From positions 1 to 64,000 of the forward strand of contig NZ_BJYM01000005.1 of NCBI RefSeq assembly GCF_007991515.1: DNA of 64,000 nt, in the 5' to 3' direction. A program made the position numbers and the translations under genes. Of this stretch, positions 16,898 through 25,708 are shown piece after piece (the first letter of the stretch is position 1; the number at the start of each line of letters is the position of its first letter). Below the pieces are notes generated by a model, which was not told where the DNA came from, ran no database searches, and was given only the letters and a program-made list of their open reading frames with translations. Source of the stretch: Oceanobacillus sojae. GTDB taxonomy: Bacteria > Bacillota > Bacilli > Bacillales > Amphibacillaceae.

Positions 16898-18676
16898 TTA
16901 TTCTTTCCCCCACACTTCATAATCCAAATGCTTATATTTATCAAGATATCTGGTTGGCATTTGTAATGCATCTCTCCGGAAAGGAGGAGCTAATTGTGTT
17001 CCATCTACATAAATATTGACGACAGCAGGTTTTCTGGCATCTAAAGCTTCCTTAATAATTGGTCCAATATCTTCTGCTTTTTCAACAGTGTATCCTAAAG
17101 CTCCCATTGATTTAGCTACTTCTGCAAACTCTGGTGCTTCTATATCAGATCCAACATAACGATCATCATAATAATCCACCTGGTTCTTCTTCTCTGCTGC
17201 CCATGATTTATTATTGAATACACAGGCAACTACAGGAATATTTTGCTCTACTGCCGTACTTACTTCATGTAAGCTCATTCCCCATGCTCCATCACCAATG
17301 ATTGCAACTACTGGTGCATCAAGCTCTGCCAGCTGTGCTCCCAGTGCTGCCGGGTATGCAAATCCCGTATTTCCAAATGTCAGAGCAGCGATATGGCGTC
17401 TTGTCTGATTAAATTTTAAATAAGCATTTGCTGTGGAGGAAACATTACCGATATCTGTGGAAATAATCGTATTCTCAGGTAATACTCCTGTCAGCTCCAG
17501 CAAGGCACGGCGCGGATTAATCGGATTCCCGTCCTCCATCGCCAAGTCAACCAGTTCCTGCTCCCACTCTTTTTTGGCTTTCGCAATTTCCTCTAATCTG
17601 CCTTGATTTTCTACAGCATCTGGTACCTCTTCTGTTAGTTTTTCATACAATGCTTTTGTTGCCGCATTTGCATCACCTATAATCCCCACTTCCACTGGAT
17701 GTGTTCTGGCAATATTTCTTGGATTGATATCAATTTGAATAATTTTAGCATTTTTCGGGAAATAGTCAATATCATAACAAGGCAGTGTACCGAACACCGA
17801 CAGCCTTGTTCCGATTGCTAATACCACATCTGCTTTCTTCAGGGTATGCATCGCTGCTTTTGAGCCCATATATCCAATCGGTCCTACTGCCAGTGAATGC
17901 TCTGCTGGAAAGGCATCATTATGCATATAGGATACAGCCGCCGGAATTGTTAAATGCTCCGCAATCTGTTTGACAGTATTTACCCCATCAGAATCAACTG
18001 CTCCGCGACCAGAAATGATTACTGGATACTTTGCATTCTTTAATAAATCTGCTGCTTTGTCTAATAAGACAGGATCTCCGCTGCCGCGTGAGTCTACTCG
18101 ATATTGATAAGGCTGTAAAATCTGATCCTCCAGCTCTCCATAGAATAAATCACGAGGGATATCATAAAGCACTGGACCACGCTCTGCATAAGCTATCCGA
18201 AATGCTGTACGCAAGCAATCTGCAACTCTGCTTTTATGCGTCACTCTTACTGTTTCTTTTGTAATAGCCTGAAAAATAGAGACCTGATCTGCTTCCTGAA
18301 ATCCGTCCCAGCCAATTGTAGGTGTACCCGCTGATGGTGATATGATTACCATTGGAGTATGTGCCTGGTTTGCAGCAGCAACAGACGTAACCATATTTGT
18401 AATCCCGGGGCCATTTTGACCGATAACAACCCCGGCAGTACCAGAAACACGTGTATAGGCATCCGCCATATGAGCTGCACTCTGCTCGTGTCTTACCGGT
18501 AGAAATCGGATTCCTGCTGTTGGAAATAAATCGAGCATATCCATAAATGCAGAACCAACGATACCATAGACCTCTTTTATTCCTTCTGCTACCAGGGTCT
18601 CAACAATTGCTTCACTTGGAGTCATCTTCATTTTCTGATTTATCACCTGTTTTACATCCAATGATTGCTTTGCCAT
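16898..18676 (-). CDS. xsc: Sulfoacetaldehyde acetyltransferase
   Basis: 592 residues, thiamine diphosphate enzyme. Xsc converts sulfoacetaldehyde and phosphate to acetyl phosphate plus sulfite, the desulfonation step for taurine, isethionate and related C2 sulfonates. Visible features: catalytic Glu in [16 protein letters not shown] (about 63), GQNGPG, and the ThDP motif [12 protein letters not shown] followed by NNKSW. The N-terminal [29 protein letters not shown] and the C-terminal [14 protein letters not shown] segments favour Xsc over acetolactate synthase. AAGGAGG precedes the ATG. Neighbours (TRAP transporter, alcohol dehydrogenase, YeiH) form a complete C2 sulfonate route. Confidence 0.92.
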   Translation of the reverse strand: MAKQSLDVKQVINQKMKMTPSEAIVETLVAEGIKEVYGIVGSAFMDMLDLFPTAGIRFLPVRHEQSAAHMADAYTRVSGTAGVVIGQNGPGITNMVTSVAAANQAHTPMVIISPSAGTPTIGWDGFQEADQVSIFQAITKETVRVTHKSRVADCLRTAFRIAYAERGPVLYDIPRDLFYGELEDQILQPYQYRVDSRGSGDPVLLDKAADLLKNAKYPVIISGRGAVDSDGVNTVKQIAEHLTIPAAVSYMHNDAFPAEHSLAVGPIGYMGSKAAMHTLKKADVVLAIGTRLSVFGTLPCYDIDYFPKNAKIIQIDINPRNIARTHPVEVGIIGDANAATKALYEKLTEEVPDAVENQGRLEEIAKAKKEWEQELVDLAMEDGNPINPRRALLELTGVLPENTIISTDIGNVSSTANAYLKFNQTRRHIAALTFGNTGFAYPAALGAQLAELDAPVVAIIGDGAWGMSLHEVSTAVEQNIPVVACVFNNKSWAAEKKNQVDYYDDRYVGSDIEAPEFAEVAKSMGALGYTVEKAEDIGPIIKEALDARKPAVVNIYVDGTQLAPPFRRDALQMPTRYLDKYKHLDYEVWGKE

Positions 18677-18820
18677 TATAATTCCTCCTTGATAATATTT
18701 ATATTTTATTTATGAATTGTCCGAATAATTAACCATTCACGTTATTACCATCGCCATAAAAACTTTTGGAGTCGTGTTTTTGTAAACACCCCCTTTAAGA
18801 TATTATTTTGAAAAATGCTG

Positions 18821-19735
18821 TTACAAAGTGAGCTCCCTCCTTTTCCGTGTCATCTTATATAACTCTTCTATAAACAGTTCTGCCGTAGATTTCAAAACCT
18901 GATTTTTCCCATAAGCAGTATAAAAAAATCGATAGAAGGATACATCCTTTACTTTATATGCTGTTAATAAATTCAGCTTCTGCTCTTTTTTTATAGCACT
19001 TTTAGAAGTAATTGAGATACCCAGCTTCGCTTCCACCGCCGCTTTAATTGCCTCTGTACTGCCCAGCTCCATTACAATATTCAGGTCCTCCTCTCTCACA
19101 CCAGATTGATTTAAATATTGGTTTACTACGGCTCTTGTTCCTGATCCTCTCTCTCTTACTATCAGCGGTAACGCTTTTAATTCATCCACTGATATGACAG
19201 GATTTTCTGATGAAAAAGATAACGGAGAAGCAATAAGAATCAATTCATCCTCTAAAAAGGATTCAACAACTATTTCCGAATCATCTATCGGCGTTTCAAT
19301 CAAACCAACATCCACACGCTGATCTTTAATATCGGAAATGATATTATTGGAATTAGTGATATCTACCTTTATTTGAATAAGTGGATACATATCTTTAAAT
19401 TGTTTTAGAAACTCGGGCATAATATACTCGCCGATAGTAAAACTGCAGCCGATACTTAATTCACCATAGACTGTATTCTCTATTTCCGTAATTTCTTTTC
19501 GGGCTGTATCATTTAGCCGGACTATTTCCTTTGCATAGTTCATCAGAATTATTCCTGATTGAGTTAAGCTCACCTTTTTGGTGGTCCGTTCAAATAATTT
19601 TGTGCTCAGCTCCTCCTCTAAAGCTTTAATCTGCGCTGTGATGGTAGGCTGGGTAACAAATAACAGCTTTGCGGCTTCAGAAAAGCTTTTCTTTTCAGCA
19701 ACCACTATAAAGGTTTTTAATTTTTCATAGTTCAT
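18821..19735 (-). CDS. LysR-family regulator (CysL/YeiE-like)
   Basis: About 304 residues: N-terminal LysR winged helix (FSEAAKLLFVTQPTITAQIKALEEELSTKLFER) and a periplasmic-binding-like effector domain (90-300). The type resembles CysL/YeiE regulators that act on sulfite-related genes and often pair with yeiH. It lies just upstream of xsc on the same strand, inside the sulfonate island. Start taken at 19735; upstream TTG 19753 and ATG 19750 are possible. Effector is unknown; a sulfonate or sulfite signal is an inference from position. Confidence 0.85.
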   Translation of the reverse strand: MNYEKLKTFIVVAEKKSFSEAAKLLFVTQPTITAQIKALEEELSTKLFERTTKKVSLTQSGIILMNYAKEIVRLNDTARKEITEIENTVYGELSIGCSFTIGEYIMPEFLKQFKDMYPLIQIKVDITNSNNIISDIKDQRVDVGLIETPIDDSEIVVESFLEDELILIASPLSFSSENPVISVDELKALPLIVRERGSGTRAVVNQYLNQSGVREEDLNIVMELGSTEAIKAAVEAKLGISITSKSAIKKEQKLNLLTAYKVKDVSFYRFFYTAYGKNQVLKSTAELFIEELYKMTRKRRELTL

Positions 19736-19795
19736 ATTTTTCCATCCCATCAATCATTCATTTTAATTGTCAGGAACTTATCTTTTATAGAGATA

Positions 19796-19815
19796 CTGAC
19801 ATCACGACCAGTTAA
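19796..19815. promoter_or_regulatory. Second copy of the GntR-type operator (degenerate)
   Basis: Minus-strand AACTGGT-N-GTGATGTCA before the LysR-xsc block matches AACTGGT-N-GTGACGTCA at the GntR promoter (24882-24901 region) in the same orientation. One half of the dyad is intact, the other weak. It suggests that GntR controls both halves of the island. Confidence 0.4.
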
Positions 19816-19892
19816 GAAATAAGCGTTTTACAATAAGATACTTTCTTCTCTGTTTCTCTCCAGAACTAATTGTATGATCAACCCTTGTATAT

Positions 19893-21083
19893 TTATACTT
19901 GTTCAATTGCTTTTACTTTATTTAATTTATCTATCAAATCTAAAAATAGTTTTCTTATATCAGAATTGGAAGGAACAATACGATTCGTTAAAATCCCATT
20001 GCCGTCCAATGCATCCTTTGCCAGTAAATCAATATTATTTTCTAAATCCTGAAGATCAATAAATTTCAATGCATCCTTCCATATTTGAAAATCATCACAG
20101 TATTTTTCAATTATCTGTATTGATTGTTCAGCCAGTTCATGTATGTCTTTATTTGCATCCTCTCCTAAAGCAATTGCAATTTGCGCATATCTCTCGGGTG
20201 CTGCCTGCAAGCCAAAACGCATCACTAATGGTAATAGCACTGCCACACTTAATCCATGCGGGATATGGAATCTGGCTCCTAAAGCCCTTCCTGCTGCATG
20301 TGCTAAATTAGTAGAAGCATTTGAAAAGGCAATTCCCGCATACGTACTGGCCAGCAGCATCTCTTCTCTTGCCTTGATATTCGTTCCATCATGATATACA
20401 ACTGGTAAAGATCTCCCTGCAATTTGAATTGCTGTTAAAGCATATTGATCAGTTGCTATGTTGGCTTTTGTTGATACAAAGGCTTCAATCGCATGAGTTA
20501 TAGCATCAACCCCAGTATACGCTGTGAAATTTTTCGGCAGACTGCTCGTTAAAGCAGGATCAAGAATGGCTATATCAGGAATTAAATCTGGGTGTCCCGG
20601 GTTCATTTTAATGCCTTTTTCCGTATCTGTAATAACCATCACCTTTGTTGCTTCCGAACCTGTTCCTGCAGTAGTCGGAACAGCAATTAAAGGCAGTCTT
20701 TCCAAATTGTCCTGCTTCGTTATTGCATTCCATTCCATTTGAGGGCTTTTACAAAAGAGCGCTGTTGCTTTCGCAATATCAATAGCGCTTCCTCCTCCAA
20801 TTGCCGCTACTCCATTAACCTTTTGTTCTTTCGCAATGGTTAAAGCTGCCCCTAAATGGTCTGTAGTTGGTTCTCCTTGATAGTCTGAAAAGAAGGAGAC
20901 ATTAATATTTTCCTGATTTAAAATCTGTGTGATTCTGTCATCATAATTTAATGGGTCAGTTGTTAAAAATTGATCTATTACAACTAACAGATGAGTTACC
21001 TTTAGTTTTTTAGCGCTCCCCCCCAAATTCCTCAAGCTGTTTTCACCTATTGCGGTTTGTTTCGGCTGATACGTAATATACAT
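19893..21083 (-). CDS. Iron-type alcohol dehydrogenase, probable isethionate/sulfoacetaldehyde oxidoreductase
   Basis: 396 residues, group III Fe-dependent alcohol dehydrogenase. NAD-binding GGGSAID near residue 97 and the metal-binding block (AITHAIEAF; ASTNLAHAAGRALGARFHIPHG) are present with the expected His and Asp. In this island it would oxidise isethionate to sulfoacetaldehyde, the Xsc substrate, or run the reverse reaction; related enzymes of this family (SarD/TauF) reduce sulfoacetaldehyde. No taurine aminotransferase or dehydrogenase is nearby, which favours isethionate. GGGAGG precedes the ATG; 30 bases below the TRAP gene. Confidence 0.85.
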   Translation of the reverse strand: MYITYQPKQTAIGENSLRNLGGSAKKLKVTHLLVVIDQFLTTDPLNYDDRITQILNQENINVSFFSDYQGEPTTDHLGAALTIAKEQKVNGVAAIGGGSAIDIAKATALFCKSPQMEWNAITKQDNLERLPLIAVPTTAGTGSEATKVMVITDTEKGIKMNPGHPDLIPDIAILDPALTSSLPKNFTAYTGVDAITHAIEAFVSTKANIATDQYALTAIQIAGRSLPVVYHDGTNIKAREEMLLASTYAGIAFSNASTNLAHAAGRALGARFHIPHGLSVAVLLPLVMRFGLQAAPERYAQIAIALGEDANKDIHELAEQSIQIIEKYCDDFQIWKDALKFIDLQDLENNIDLLAKDALDGNGILTNRIVPSNSDIRKLFLDLIDKLNKVKAIEQV

Positions 21084-21113
21084 AATAGTTCCTCCCTTTG
21101 TAACTTTTATTAT

Positions 21114-23015
21114 CTAGTTTCTAATTAATTCCGGCAGCCACATGCTAATTTGCGGAATGTATGAAAATAATAAAAGAAGAACAATCATCGTTAAGAGTAA
21201 GTATTTATTTCCTCTAATAATTTCTTCAATCTTTATTTTCGCAGTGCTTGCTGCTACAAATAAATTTACTCCTACTGGAGGTGTAATAAACCCAATCGCT
21301 AAGTTAAAAATCATAATAAGCCCAAAATGAACCGGGTCAAGTCCGATTGCCACTGCCATCGGTAATAATATTGGTGTCAGTATCACAATGGCAGCCAGTG
21401 CTTCCAAAACTAAACCTATAAGTAATAAAAACAGGTTCAAGAGCAAGAGAATAACGAATTTATTTTCACTTAATGACAAGACAAATTCTGCTACAAATTC
21501 CGCTACCTTTTCCAATGTGATTAGCCGGCCAAATATACTTGCCATAACCATTAACATTATAATTACAGAAGAGGTAACACCTGCTTTAACAAGACTTTGA
21601 TAAACACCTTTTAAGCCAAGGTCCCTATATACAAACATACCGACAATAATCCCATAAGCTGCGGCTACTGCCGCTGCTTCAGTAGGAGTCATAAAGCCCC
21701 CATAGATTCCTCCTAAAATGATAACTGGAACTAATAAGGCAAGTTTTGCATCCCAGGCAGCTTTTGCAGAATTTCTGAGGTTAAAGGATGTCCGCTCGCC
21801 CCGCCAGCCATTTTTCTTAGAAATAATAAAAGCTACGATTAATAAAACGAGCCCGGTAGAAACCCCTGGAAGTATGCCGGCAAGAAATAATTGAGAAATA
21901 GACTCTTGTGATACTACCCCATAAATAACCAAGGGATTACTTGGTGGTATAATGACTCCTATCGTTCCGGCTGTCGCTACAACTCCAGTGGCGAAGCCTG
22001 GATTATAGCCTTGTTTAATCATCGCCGGAATAAGTAATGTTCCAATAGCAGCCACTGTAGCTGGTCCTGAACCGCTTATTGCGGCAAAAAACATGGAAGT
22101 AATGATTGCTACCAACGCCAATCCACCAGGCAAAAATCCTATCAATTCATCTGATAAATTTAATAATCGTTTGATAATTGCTCCTCCGCCCATGATAATC
22201 CCTGCTGCGATGAAAAATGGGACCGCCATGATTGGAAAGTTATCTATACTTGTAAATGCTGTCTGTGGAAAGAAATCAACTGGAATTGCATCAGTTGCCA
22301 GAACTGTTGCTAATGTACTCGCCCCTAGTGCAAATGCAATTTGCATTCCAATTAGAATAAATAGAGCAAAGTAACCAAATAAGACGAGCGCAATTGCTGC
22401 ATCTCCGAGAAAAGCAATTGGAAGAATCATTACAATAGCAAAGGAGATTCCTAACAGCCCTTCTTTCATAGTTATTTCTTTGGTATCTTTTATAAACATC
22501 TGGATTAGACGAATCATCATTAACGCAAATCCAATCGGTACAGCGCTGTAAGGAACTGCCATTGGTATGGACAAAGCTGGAGTTGTCTGGTTTGTTTCAA
22601 TTTGAAAGGATATAAGCTCAAAACCATTCACTACCATCATGTAGCTAAAGTAAAACATAAATAATGTGTTTGACAGCAGAAGGCCTTTTTGAATGCTTGC
22701 CGGCAATCTGTCCGTTAATATACTGACCTGAATAGATTCTCTTTTCCGTATTGCAAGACTGGCTCCTAAAAAAGAAACAAATATAAATAAATATCTCGAA
22801 AGCTCTTCCGTCCATGTAGTAATATTTCCAATGTCTAAGAATGGAAGTAAATAGCGGTTAATCACCTGAAGATTGATTAGAATAATGAAAATCAAAAAAC
22901 CTGAGACAATGAGTATTTCTTCAAATCTGCGATCAAGAACAGAAAGACCCTTCATCCAAAAATTTGGCGGTTTGCCGGAATAATTATTTACTTTACTTTC
23001 TACAGCCGCTTCCAC
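21114..23015 (-). CDS. TRAP transporter fused permease (DctQ-DctM)
   Basis: 633 residues. The first 190 residues form a DctQ-like four-span domain (INRYLLPFL, WTEELSRYLFIFVSFLGASLAIRKRE), and residues about 200-630 a DctM-like domain with some 12 spans (SGSGPATVAAIGTLLIPAM; TPTEAAAVAAAYG; FITPPVGVNLFVA). With the DctP protein it drives sodium-coupled uptake of an organic acid, here probably a sulfonate. I start at GTG 23015, eight bases after AGGAGG; GTG 23024 overlaps that site. Three-gene transport and oxidation operon with dctP and the dehydrogenase. Confidence 0.88.
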   Translation of the reverse strand: MEAAVESKVNNYSGKPPNFWMKGLSVLDRRFEEILIVSGFLIFIILINLQVINRYLLPFLDIGNITTWTEELSRYLFIFVSFLGASLAIRKRESIQVSILTDRLPASIQKGLLLSNTLFMFYFSYMMVVNGFELISFQIETNQTTPALSIPMAVPYSAVPIGFALMMIRLIQMFIKDTKEITMKEGLLGISFAIVMILPIAFLGDAAIALVLFGYFALFILIGMQIAFALGASTLATVLATDAIPVDFFPQTAFTSIDNFPIMAVPFFIAAGIIMGGGAIIKRLLNLSDELIGFLPGGLALVAIITSMFFAAISGSGPATVAAIGTLLIPAMIKQGYNPGFATGVVATAGTIGVIIPPSNPLVIYGVVSQESISQLFLAGILPGVSTGLVLLIVAFIISKKNGWRGERTSFNLRNSAKAAWDAKLALLVPVIILGGIYGGFMTPTEAAAVAAAYGIIVGMFVYRDLGLKGVYQSLVKAGVTSSVIIMLMVMASIFGRLITLEKVAEFVAEFVLSLSENKFVILLLLNLFLLLIGLVLEALAAIVILTPILLPMAVAIGLDPVHFGLIMIFNLAIGFITPPVGVNLFVAASTAKIKIEEIIRGNKYLLLTMIVLLLLFSYIPQISMWLPELIRN

Positions 23016-23027
23016 TTGTCTCACCTC

Positions 23028-24080
23028 CTATTCTTCAAAAATACTTTCTTTTGTCTTCCCTAAGGTATCTAAAATAGTGTCAACGTAATCAGGCTCTGCG
23101 TATCCTTCTCTGACATATTGATCCCAAACAATTTCTGTCGCCTGCTTCCACTCCAGATATTCTTCATCCGTAGGCTCGTATATTTCAATTCCATAATCAA
23201 TAAATTGCTGCTTTGCCTCCTCATCTCTTTCTGTTGCAACGACTCTTTGCCACTCCATCGCCTCCTGCCCTGCCTCCATAATAATTTCCTGCTGGTACGG
23301 TTCAAGCTCTTCATAAAGATCCTTATTCATAACAAGAATATCTGAGCTGTAATTATAATTTACTTCTGCAGCATGTGACAGCACTTCCTGATGCTTTGAA
23401 TCCCAAAGAAGCGAATACGTATTTCCTTCGCCATCGACCGTTCCTTGCTGAAGTGCTGTAAAGACTTCAGACCAGGCAACTGGAGTCGGGCTTGCACCCA
23501 AGGCTGTAAAATCAGCTTGCTCAATTCTTGAATTTGTTGTTCTAATTTTCATCCCATCAAGATCAGATGGTTTTTCAATTGCTTTCGTGTTATTGACAAT
23601 TTGCCGAAAACCGTAGTCTGGGAAGAAAATAACTTTAAACCCTGATTTCTCCATCTCTGCCCGTACAATATCCCCAGGCTCTCCATCAATTGCTTTATAT
23701 ACTTCTTCTTTATTTTCAAAAATGTAAGGCAGATCCCAAGCCGTAAAATAATTTGTAAAGCTTGTCATATTCGGTGTAGAGGAGCTGGCGAAAGCGATAC
23801 TTCCTCTTTGAGCACTTTCAATTACTTCCCTGTCATCCCCAATCAGCCCATCATGATACGTTTCAATAATTATTTCTCCATCTGATTTTTCCTCCACCAA
23901 TTCCGCGAACTTATCAATCCCCTGTGAAACGGGATGATTCCAGGCTTTTGACTGAGCAGCTCTAAGTGTAATAACATCTAATTCTGTCGATCCGGAAAGT
24001 CTGGCTAACCTTTCATCACCTAAAAATACCATCATGAAAAATACGAAAACAACGAGGATCGGTAGAAACAGCCTTTTCAT
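23028..24080 (-). CDS. TRAP transporter solute-binding protein (DctP family)
   Basis: 350 residues with an N-terminal hydrophobic segment (residues 3-22) for export or anchoring. DctP features: HPVSQGIDKFAELVEEKSDGEI (about 45-66), a central TTNSRIEQADFTALGASPTPVAWSE block containing the conserved ligand Arg, and ALQQGTVDGEGN. It captures substrate outside the membrane and delivers it to the DctQM permease. ATG 24080 has GGAGG seven bases before it, so I prefer it to 24092. A perfect cre site lies immediately upstream, suggesting carbon catabolite control. Confidence 0.88.
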   Translation of the reverse strand: MKRLFLPILVVFVFFMMVFLGDERLARLSGSTELDVITLRAAQSKAWNHPVSQGIDKFAELVEEKSDGEIIIETYHDGLIGDDREVIESAQRGSIAFASSSTPNMTSFTNYFTAWDLPYIFENKEEVYKAIDGEPGDIVRAEMEKSGFKVIFFPDYGFRQIVNNTKAIEKPSDLDGMKIRTTNSRIEQADFTALGASPTPVAWSEVFTALQQGTVDGEGNTYSLLWDSKHQEVLSHAAEVNYNYSSDILVMNKDLYEELEPYQQEIIMEAGQEAMEWQRVVATERDEEAKQQFIDYGIEIYEPTDEEYLEWKQATEIVWDQYVREGYAEPDYVDTILDTLGKTKESIFEE

Positions 24081-24093
24081 AACAGCCTCCATT

Positions 24094-24107
24094 TGACAGC
24101 GCTTACA
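24094..24107 (-). promoter_or_regulatory. CcpA cre site upstream of dctP
   Basis: On the minus strand TGTAAGCGCTGTCA matches the cre consensus TGWAANCGNTNWCA at every fixed position. It lies between the gntR stop and dctP start, where CcpA bound to HPr-Ser-P would block transcription of the transport and dehydrogenase genes when preferred sugars are present. Confidence 0.75.
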
Positions 24108-24139
24108 TTTAAACTAATAAAAATCAGCTGCACCATCAG

Positions 24140-24865
24140 TTATTTTTTATTTAAATTTCTTTTGGTTTTTATCCGAAATGTGTACATATCAGGGCGGTAC
24201 TGTCCAATGTAATACTCAACGACATTACCTTTTTCATCGACTATTGTCCTTTCTACAAGCAATACATTTGATCCACTAGGTATTTCCAGATATGGTGCTA
24301 GATGATCTTCAATTATTTCTGATGTTATATACTGCTCTGCTTCATCCAGAACAATGCCTAACTCATTTTCTAATAAATCATATATTGTTTCCTTATCCAG
24401 GTTAAATTCAGATAAACGTTCTCCAATTGATAACGGGTAATAATGCCGCTCAATTGCAATAGGTTTTTCATCAGCGTAACGAAGTCTTTCTATCATAAAT
24501 ATTTCTTCTTTAAATACTTCAATTCCATGTTTATCTGCTGTTAACTTTTTAGATGTTAATAATTTACTTGTTGGCATCATTCCCATTCTTCTTACTGTTT
24601 CTGTAAAACTGTTTAAAGAAGATAACCACTCCTGAATCGGAGGCTTCTTATTTACATAAGTCCCTTTTCCGTGCACTTTAATTAACAAGCCGTCATTTAC
24701 CAGCTTTGTGACAGCTTCTCTTACCGTAGTTCTGCTTACTGAATACATATCCATCAATTCTCGTTCACTTGGTATTTTTTCGATAAATTCCTGCGCTTTT
24801 ATTTTTTCTTCTAAACTTTTACTAAGCTGAACGTGTAATGGAATATATAATGTATCATCAATCAT
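24140..24865 (-). CDS. GntR-family regulator (HutC/UTRA type)
   Basis: 241 residues. Residues 1-75 hold the GntR winged helix (IPSERELMDMYSVSRTTVREAVTKLVNDGLLIKVHGKGTYV), residues 95-235 a UTRA ligand domain (IERLRYADEKPIAIERHYYP; YITSEIIEDHLAPYLEI). First gene of the minus-strand sulfonate island and presumably its repressor, with a sulfonate or derivative as effector. A near-perfect 20-bp dyad lies in its promoter. The dctP gene follows after about 60 bases that contain a cre site. Confidence 0.88.
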   Translation of the reverse strand: MIDDTLYIPLHVQLSKSLEEKIKAQEFIEKIPSERELMDMYSVSRTTVREAVTKLVNDGLLIKVHGKGTYVNKKPPIQEWLSSLNSFTETVRRMGMMPTSKLLTSKKLTADKHGIEVFKEEIFMIERLRYADEKPIAIERHYYPLSIGERLSEFNLDKETIYDLLENELGIVLDEAEQYITSEIIEDHLAPYLEIPSGSNVLLVERTIVDEKGNVVEYYIGQYRPDMYTFRIKTKRNLNKK

Positions 24866-24881
24866 CTTATTTCCACCTCAT

Positions 24882-24901
24882 TGGTTGTGACGTCACTACC
24901 A
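24882..24901. promoter_or_regulatory. Operator of the GntR regulator
   Basis: TGGTTGTGACGTCACTACCA is palindromic at 18 of 20 positions around a central GTGACGTCAC, 17 bases above the gntR start codon. Size and symmetry fit a GntR/HutC dimer, so autoregulation is likely. Confidence 0.65.
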
Positions 24902-25086
24902 GTTATCACTATTAGAAATTAAAACATGAATTTAATAATAAATCAATATTTTACGAAAAATTACATTATTATAAAATCTTATTAGATTTATTAATAATTT
25001 TTATTAATTCTTAGAAATGCATCTATAGTGGGGATTATATAGGGCTCTAAATATTTTTTTAGAAGAAAGAAGATTCTCGAATTACA

Positions 25087-25122
25087 AAAGGGCGGATGAT
25101 TTTAATTAATCATCCGCCCTTT
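25087..25122 (-). terminator. Intrinsic terminator after the GNAT gene
   Basis: Perfect 14-bp arms (25087-25100 with 25109-25122) and an eight-base loop; T-rich on the minus strand side. Confidence 0.9.
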
Positions 25123-25141
25123 ACTAATATTTTTAGAACTT

Positions 25142-25597
25142 CTAACTATCTAGCAGCAGCACTGCTTCTTTTTCAACAAATTCACCTGTCCGTTGAAAAC
25201 CGCTATGTTCATACAATGTTATAGCAACATGGTTATCTTTTACAGCAGATGTGCGCAATTCTTCTTCCGGATAATCTTTTTGAAAGTTTTCTATAAATTT
25301 GCTTAAAGAAGCCTTACCATAGCCTTTTCCTTGAAAATCCTTGGCAATCATAAAACGTTCCATCCACCATGAATCTTTATCATATTCTTCATCTGCCGGA
25401 TAATAAGAATACATTAAAAATCCAACCATATCCTCTCCATAATAAATAGCATATGGATGTTTCTCTTCCTCTTCATAAACTGCTTCCAGTACAGAATACC
25501 AATTAGGAGCTACAAAATCTTTTTGATTATCATTCACCTTTAATAACGAACATTTTTTATAATTTGAGCTATCAATTTTCTTAAATGTAATTGTCAT
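25142..25597 (-). CDS. GNAT N-acetyltransferase (SpeG/Bsh-like)
   Basis: About 151 residues with the acetyl-CoA motif DFQGKGYGKASLSKFIENF near residue 94 and VKDNHVAITLYEHSGFQRTGE near the C-terminus. The order resembles spermidine/spermine-type and general amino-group acetyltransferases of bacilli; the substrate is uncertain. ATG 25597 or GTG 25603 could be the start; AAGGGG lies upstream of both. Single-gene unit with its own terminator. Confidence 0.82.
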   Translation of the reverse strand: MTITFKKIDSSNYKKCSLLKVNDNQKDFVAPNWYSVLEAVYEEEEKHPYAIYYGEDMVGFLMYSYYPADEEYDKDSWWMERFMIAKDFQGKGYGKASLSKFIENFQKDYPEEELRTSAVKDNHVAITLYEHSGFQRTGEFVEKEAVLLLDS

Positions 25598-25708
25598 CCT
25601 CACTCATCCCCTTCAGCTTTAGATGATAATTACATTTTATACTACTTGAACAAGAATGAATAGTAATTACGCGATTTTTTCCAGTCCTTTTATCCTAGAC
25701 TCGTGAAA

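Noticed and set aside
16898..18676. Acetolactate synthase (same ThDP family)
   Set aside because: N- and C-terminal segments and the sulfonate context favour Xsc; no small regulatory subunit or ilv genes adjacent.
20143..20394. Plus-strand open frames inside the alcohol dehydrogenase gene
   Set aside because: Antisense shadows of a strongly coding gene with no ribosome binding sites.
15544..24865. Taurine degradation operon
   Set aside because: No taurine:pyruvate aminotransferase or taurine dehydrogenase is present in the window; isethionate fits better.
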